Assembly: GCF_026586625.1 (NCBI RefSeq)
Contig: NZ_JAODIW010000006.1
Location: 17,402-81,401, forward strand
Direction: 5' to 3'
From: Halobium salinum
Lineage (GTDB): Archaea; Halobacteriota; Halobacteria; Halobacteriales; Haloferacaceae
DNA: 64,000 nucleotides
In this document: piece after piece, positions 59,993-64,000 of the stretch
Layout: each line of letters starts with the position of its first letter
Position numbering within the stretch: position 1 is the stretch's first letter
The notes under the pieces: generated by a model
Told to the model about the DNA's origin: nothing
What the model saw: only the letters and a program-made list of their open reading frames with translations
Databases searched by the model: none
Made by a program: the position numbers and the translations under genes

Positions 59993-60993
59993 CTGGGTGA
60001 CTCGGGTCCTCGGCCGTGGCTCCGACCAAGGCGTGAACGTGGGTAGGTGTGTCGCAACCGGCCGTACCTGTGAATCGAGACTTCGAACACCACCCGTCGC
60101 CGTTCGGGTCGCGGAAACTCACCCTGTGGACGGAACGACCGATTCGATATCGCGGCAAGCAGTTTATGGTGCCGTCCGGGGTCACACGCCCGTACCGGGT
60201 CGGTAACGATTCGGTGGCGGGAGCGGGTCGCAGACGACGGCTCGGGGCCGGAGCCGCCGGAGGCGACGTACTGTCGGAGTCACACCGCTCCAGTCGGAGC
60301 GCCGGGAACTTGGTCGGGAGCGTCTAGTCGAGGGGTGGACGGCGTTTCGTCGGCGACGTGTTATCCAGGTCACCGTGTGGTTCGCCGCTCGACGTGACGG
60401 TGTCGACACCGGCGTTCTCTCGGTCGAATGTGACGGTGCGCACGCGGGAGAACTGGTGACCGAGCGGGCGGCGGCGGCTGATTCAGACGCCACGCAGTAG
60501 GCTGGCTGCGACAGACCCGGTGTGGTCTCGGCCGTGGCGAACGCGGAAGGTGACGGTCGTAGACTGTTTCGGTCACTGTGGCGGTGGTAGCTGGTGGCGG
60601 TGGTCGCGAGTGCACCGACTTGTCGACGATGGTGAGCGAGTGCGGTGGAATGGCATGCAGGAGCCGTACTCGGCCTCCTCGTCCGTCGGAACGCACGCAT
60701 CATGTCGTTTCGAGCTCGAACGCGCTGCGAGCCATAAACCGCATCCCACGATACTGAATTCGGGTCGTTCCGATACGGCCGCCGGGCGACGACGGTAGTC
60801 GAGTGCGTCCGGCTGTCGCCATCGAGGGAGAGCGACGTGACCCTCGGTCGACTGTCGAACCGAGGCGGTAGAAGACGGATACTCACCCGAGTAGGAAACG
60901 CGAACGTCTACCCGGAGACTGAAGAGCAACGGGCGCGGCGGAACGCGACGTGGAGTGGGTCTGCTGGGCGCAGAGAGACGGTGACCTGGTGAC
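59993..60993. other. Gene-free interval of 1.0 kb
   Basis: No frame on either strand shows haloarchaeal codon bias, acidic composition or a recognisable family. Frames here are rich in Ser, Arg, Thr and Pro, as expected for non-coding GC-rich DNA. GC content is somewhat lower than in the flanking genes. A TATA-like CCATAAACC occurs near 60731. No RNA gene, repeat array or insertion-sequence end was recognised; it may be decayed sequence. Confidence 0.5.
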
Positions 60994-61404
60994 TCAGGGG
61001 ACCGTGTCGCCTACCACGGTAATCTCGACGCGGTCGACGAACTCCCCGCTCGCGTTCGCGGCGGCGAGGGTCACCGGACTCCCGACGGGGAGCATCACGT
61101 TCGAGACGCTCGTCTGTGCCGGCTCGACGGCTCCGGTCCAGACGCTGCTCCCTTGTGAGTCGATGACCGCGAGGCGTCGCACGTTCAGCTCGGTCGTCGC
61201 GGTGTCGGTCAGCGCCAGCTTCGCCGTGGCCTGGTTCGCGGTCCAGGATTCCATCAGTGACACCGACTCGAACACGTTCGAGCCCGAGAGGTCGCCCTGC
61301 ACCTGCATCCCGGTGGTGACACAGCCGCTCGTCGCGGCGAGCGCGACCGCACTCCCGGCCAGCAGCCGCCGACGGGAGAGCGTCGGCGGGTCGTCGGGGC
61401 TCAT
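60994..61404 (-). CDS. Tat-exported lipoprotein, function unknown
   Basis: A 136-residue precursor. ATG 61404 puts a Tat lipoprotein signal at the start: SRRRLLAGSAVALAATSGC with the lipobox Cys at about residue 28. The mature part has FESVSLMESWTANQATAKLA and alternating beta-type segments (VRRLAVIDSQGSSVWTGAV, VSNVMLPVGSPVTLAAA), suggesting a small immunoglobulin-like or FxLYD-type surface domain. No named family could be assigned. It ends facing the non-coding interval and lies about 96 bp from the DHH gene on the same strand. Confidence 0.75.
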   Translation of the reverse strand: MSPDDPPTLSRRRLLAGSAVALAATSGCVTTGMQVQGDLSGSNVFESVSLMESWTANQATAKLALTDTATTELNVRRLAVIDSQGSSVWTGAVEPAQTSVSNVMLPVGSPVTLAAANASGEFVDRVEITVVGDTVP

Positions 61405-61500
61405 CGTCCGGAGGTTCGCCGACTCGACCGGTAAGGGTGTCGGCCGCCGGGTCCTCGCCTCGGTCTCGAACCGATGTCCGAACCGGGGTCCGCGTCGCAC

Positions 61501-62913
61501 TCAGTCCAACTGCTCGCCGACGATGCGGTCGGCTTCGTCGACGAACGCCTCGCGCTCCGTCCGCGGGATGGTCGCCCCGGCGGCCACGTCGTGGCCCCCG
61601 CCGTCGCCGCCGACCGCCCGCGAGGCCTCCCGCATCACGACCGAGAGGTCCAGCCCCTGCCGGGTGAGAACGTGGCTCCCCCGCGAGGAGACCTTCAGTT
61701 CCTCGTCGTTCTTCTCGGCGAACGCGAGGATGGGGAGCCGGGAGTCGATACCGTCCACACCGACCGCCATCCCGGCGATGATACCGACGATAGTCTCTCT
61801 GATTCGCGTCCCCGCGTCGAACCACTGGACGTGCTCCTCGACGGTGACGCCCTCGTTTTTCACCCACTGGAGCCCCTCCGAGAGGTTCCGGCGGTGGTTC
61901 CGGAGAAGGGTCCGGGCCCGGTCGAGCGCCTCCCCGCGGTCGCCGAGACAGACGGCGAGTCCGACGTCCGCGCGCTCGTAGCGCGCGGTCGCGTTGAGGA
62001 GGGTCGAGAACTCGCTCACGTCTCGCAGCTCGGTCCCCTCCGTCTCGTCGAGCAGGGTGTACGTCGTCCCCACGAGCGAGTCGATTCGGTGGGCGGGGAC
62101 GCCTCGCGAGACTGCGTGCTTGACGAGCGCGCTCACCAGTTCGCGGCGTTCCTCCCCGGAGAGGTCGACCCACGTCCGCCACTCACCCCCCGACTTCAGG
62201 TCGAGGTCGAGCCCGTCGAGGAATCGAATCGAGCCGGCTTGGTCGTTCGAGACCCCCGGAATACGCGCCTCGCTCGCGTACTCCAGCAGTTTGGGGAGCG
62301 GTCGGGTTTGGCGACCGTACAGCGCGAGGTCGCGCTCCTCGGCGACGACGCCGGCGGCGACGCCTTCCTCGACGATGCCCGCGTTCGCCCCCGCCAGCCC
62401 GTCGTTTCCGTCCTGCATGTCGCCGACAGCGCCGACGATTGCCAGCGCGGCGAGGTCGCGGTTGTCCCCGTCCTCGGGTTCGAGCGCTCGCGCGAGAACG
62501 TAGCTCGCCCCAGCCCCCGACAGTTCGCTCGCCCCGTCGAGACCGAACAGGAGCGGGTTGAGGTGGAACTCGGTGTCGGCGTCGGCGGGTTGGTGGTGGT
62601 CGGCGATTACCGGCGTGAAGTCGCCGGCGCTCTCGTGCTCGGCGATGATATCGAGTTGGCCGCTCCCGAAGTCGGTGAACAGGACGGTCCCGTGGTCGGT
62701 CGCGGCGATGGAGGCCACCTCCTCCGTGTCGAGCTGTTTCGAGAACACCACGTCGAACGTAATCCCCGCGCGCTCGAGCGCCGCGGCGGCCACGGCGGCG
62801 CTGGTCAGCCCGTCGGCGTCGATGTGCGAGGCGAGCAGCACCGAGTCGGCGGCGCGGAGTCGCTCCGCACAGGCCGCGGCGCGGTCGTCGAGGGCGGGGA
62901 CTGGTCCGGTCAC
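61501..62913 (-). CDS. DHH-family phosphoesterase (RecJ-like)
   Basis: A 470-residue member of the DHH/DHHA1 family related to archaeal GAN/RecJ-like nucleases. Motifs: VLLASHIDADGLTSAAVAAA, VLFTDFGSGQLD, the namesake PVIADHHQPADAD, and AIVGAVGDMQDG; the C-terminal DHHA1 part ends in SRAVGGDGGGHDVAAGATI with the GGGH motif. GTG 62913 is preferred because a TATA box lies 28 bp upstream; ATG 63003 would add 30 residues overlapping that box. Archaeal relatives act at the replication fork or degrade single-stranded nucleic acid. Confidence 0.92.
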   Translation of the reverse strand: MTGPVPALDDRAAACAERLRAADSVLLASHIDADGLTSAAVAAAALERAGITFDVVFSKQLDTEEVASIAATDHGTVLFTDFGSGQLDIIAEHESAGDFTPVIADHHQPADADTEFHLNPLLFGLDGASELSGAGASYVLARALEPEDGDNRDLAALAIVGAVGDMQDGNDGLAGANAGIVEEGVAAGVVAEERDLALYGRQTRPLPKLLEYASEARIPGVSNDQAGSIRFLDGLDLDLKSGGEWRTWVDLSGEERRELVSALVKHAVSRGVPAHRIDSLVGTTYTLLDETEGTELRDVSEFSTLLNATARYERADVGLAVCLGDRGEALDRARTLLRNHRRNLSEGLQWVKNEGVTVEEHVQWFDAGTRIRETIVGIIAGMAVGVDGIDSRLPILAFAEKNDEELKVSSRGSHVLTRQGLDLSVVMREASRAVGGDGGGHDVAAGATIPRTEREAFVDEADRIVGEQLD

Positions 62914-62937
62914 GGGGTGGCGTAGGTCGGTCTTCGG

Positions 62938-62945
62938 ATTTAAAC
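62938..62945 (-). promoter_or_regulatory. TATA box of the DHH phosphoesterase gene
   Basis: GTTTAAAT on the minus strand is centred 28 bp upstream of GTG 62913. It decides the start codon for a leaderless message and makes the ATG at 63003 unlikely. Confidence 0.65.
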
Positions 62946-63048
62946 TCTCGTTCTCCCGCGGTTCGGCGGCCCCCGGAGCGGAACTCGTGGGGCGTGCAAA
63001 CATGCCGCTAACTGTAACCTTTTGCCCGCGTTGTCGGCACTTCGAACG

Positions 63049-64000
63049 ATGCCGGACTCGAAGTACCACAGGCTCGTTGCTGAGATGAAGGGCGGAATCG
63101 AGTGGCGCGACCTCGGCGACGACGGGATGTCGCGCGACCCCTCGCGCGAGGTCGAAATCACGGCCGTCGACTGTCGTGTCGTCGGGGGTAACTTCCCCTG
63201 GAACGTCGTGACCGTCGAGACGGACGCCGGAGTCACCGGCGTCGGGGAGGCGTTCAACGGTCCGGTCCGGGAACACGTCGAGTATCTCGAACCGGGGCTC
63301 CTCGGCGAGAACCCCTACGACGTCGAACGGCTCACGGAGCACATGACGCAGCTCCTCTCCGGGCTGGCCGGCGGCACCGGCTACTCGCAGGCGGCCGTCT
63401 CCGGGGTCGAGACCGCGCTGTGGGACGCCGTCGGGAAGCTCGTCGACCTCCCCGTCTACCAGCTTCTCGGTGGGAAGTTCCGGGACGAGGTCCGCATCTA
63501 CTGCGACTGCCACGCCGGCGCCCACCTCGACGAAGGATCGACGAAGTCCTTCGAGGCGTACGACCCCGACGCGTACGCCGATGCCGCCGAAGCGGTCGTC
63601 GACGAGGGATTCGACGCGCTGAAGTTCGACCTCGACGTCGCCGCCGGCGACGCCGACACGGCCACCCGGCGCCTCTCGAACGCCGCCGTCCAACACAAGG
63701 TCGACATCGTGGCGGCGGTTCGCGAGCGCATCGGCCCCGACCCGCTGCTCGCGTTCGACCTCCACTGGGGGTTCTCGGTGGAGACCGCCCTCCGGATCGC
63801 ACGGAAACTCGAACCGTACGACCTCGCGTGGCTCGAAGACCCCGTCCCACCGGAGAACCCCGACTCCCACCGGCGCGTCACCGAAGGCACCTCGACACCT
63901 ATCCTCGCGGGTGAAAACCTCACGCGCGTCGAGGGGTTCGTCCCCTTCCTCACCGGGGGCGCGCTCGACGTCGCCGCGCCCGACATCCAGAAGTGGGGGG
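63049..64000 (+). CDS. Enolase-superfamily sugar-acid dehydratase/racemase, 3'-truncated by the window
   Basis: 317 codons are visible from ATG 63049 and the frame is open at the window end. It belongs to the mandelate racemase/muconate lactonizing group. The capping domain has FPWNVVTVETDAGVTGVGEA and SGLAGGTGYSQAAVSGVETALWDAVGKL; the barrel shows DALKFDLDVA (catalytic Lys region) and metal ligands in LAFDLHWGFSVE and LEDPVPPEN, then AGENLTR. Haloarchaeal relatives include gluconate and xylonate dehydratases, but the specificity cannot be fixed without the C-terminal part. It is divergent from the DHH gene. Confidence 0.9.
   Translation, partial: MPDSKYHRLVAEMKGGIEWRDLGDDGMSRDPSREVEITAVDCRVVGGNFPWNVVTVETDAGVTGVGEAFNGPVREHVEYLEPGLLGENPYDVERLTEHMTQLLSGLAGGTGYSQAAVSGVETALWDAVGKLVDLPVYQLLGGKFRDEVRIYCDCHAGAHLDEGSTKSFEAYDPDAYADAAEAVVDEGFDALKFDLDVAAGDADTATRRLSNAAVQHKVDIVAAVRERIGPDPLLAFDLHWGFSVETALRIARKLEPYDLAWLEDPVPPENPDSHRRVTEGTSTPILAGENLTRVEGFVPFLTGGALDVAAPDIQKWG

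Noticed and set aside
60182..60886. A 234-residue minus-strand frame in the 60-kb gap
   Set aside because: Rich in Arg, Ser and Pro, not acidic, no codon bias and no recognisable domain.
62914..63003. ATG 63003 as start of the DHH phosphoesterase
   Set aside because: The extension would overlap a well-placed TATA box at 62938-62945; GTG 62913 fits a leaderless message.
1..64000. CRISPR arrays, tRNA or rRNA genes, insertion sequences
   Set aside because: No repeat-spacer series, no tRNA arm pattern outside coding regions, and no transposase domain or terminal inverted repeats with target duplications were seen.

Overview
The window is chromosomal DNA from an extremely halophilic archaeon (class Halobacteria). 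The evidence is high GC with strongly GC-biased third codon positions, very acidic proteins, Tat-type rather than Sec-type export signals, TATA boxes about 27-30 bp upstream of start codons (leaderless transcripts), and archaea-only genes: both DNA polymerase D subunits, Orc1/Cdc6, the OapABC set, archaeal tRNA splicing endonuclease and LysW-dependent arginine synthesis. Genus cannot be fixed from the sequence. No tRNA, rRNA, CRISPR array, transposase or prophage was seen.

Layout. 0-2.2 kb: end of a poly-gamma-glutamate synthase-like ligase overlapping a poly-gamma-glutamate hydrolase-like exported protein. 2.3-5.1 kb: endA-trpS operon. 5.2-8.1 kb: anchored beta-helix protein, NucS-N/zinc-ribbon protein, HAD hydrolase. 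8.2-14.6 kb: universal stress protein plus amino-acid permease with fused stress domains, sulfatase-like enzyme, panE-SMR transporter pair, two tandem zinc-ribbon paralogs. 14.7-19.7 kb: DNA polymerase D large subunit with an intein, behind a PPC-domain gene. 20-28.3 kb: complete dipeptide/oligopeptide-type ABC transporter operon. 28.4-34.8 kb: small conserved proteins, CBS protein, glyS, dolichol-kinase-like protein, a two-gene K+/H+ antiporter. 34.8-44.9 kb: an almost complete arginine pathway, argGH then lysW-argX-argC-argB-argD-argE-argF, mostly translationally coupled. 45.0-53.1 kb: a replication locus, oapABC | origin | orc1 - signal peptidase - polD small subunit. 53.1-64 kb: GrpB, old-yellow-enzyme, GNAT, aspartokinase, NifU, subtilase, GtrA, lipoprotein, DHH phosphoesterase and a truncated enolase-superfamily gene.

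The most unusual signals are not protein families. (1) Origin recognition box (ORB) motifs, core GAAACGAAGGGGT, occur at the origin and also outside it: three copies at exact 33-bp spacing inside the acidic N-terminal extension of argB, an inverted pair inside the linker of the polD small subunit, one near the polD large subunit, and one behind orc1 beside a 10-bp-phased repeat. (2) The argG and lysW promoters share one composite element, TTTAATT-N13-CGACGAATTTA. (3) A 28-codon Arg-rich ORF with its own promoter and two hairpins precedes argG. (4) Both polymerase D subunit genes end in the same roughly 105-bp 3' element. (5) The polymerase intein interrupts the catalytic motif and ends in Gln.
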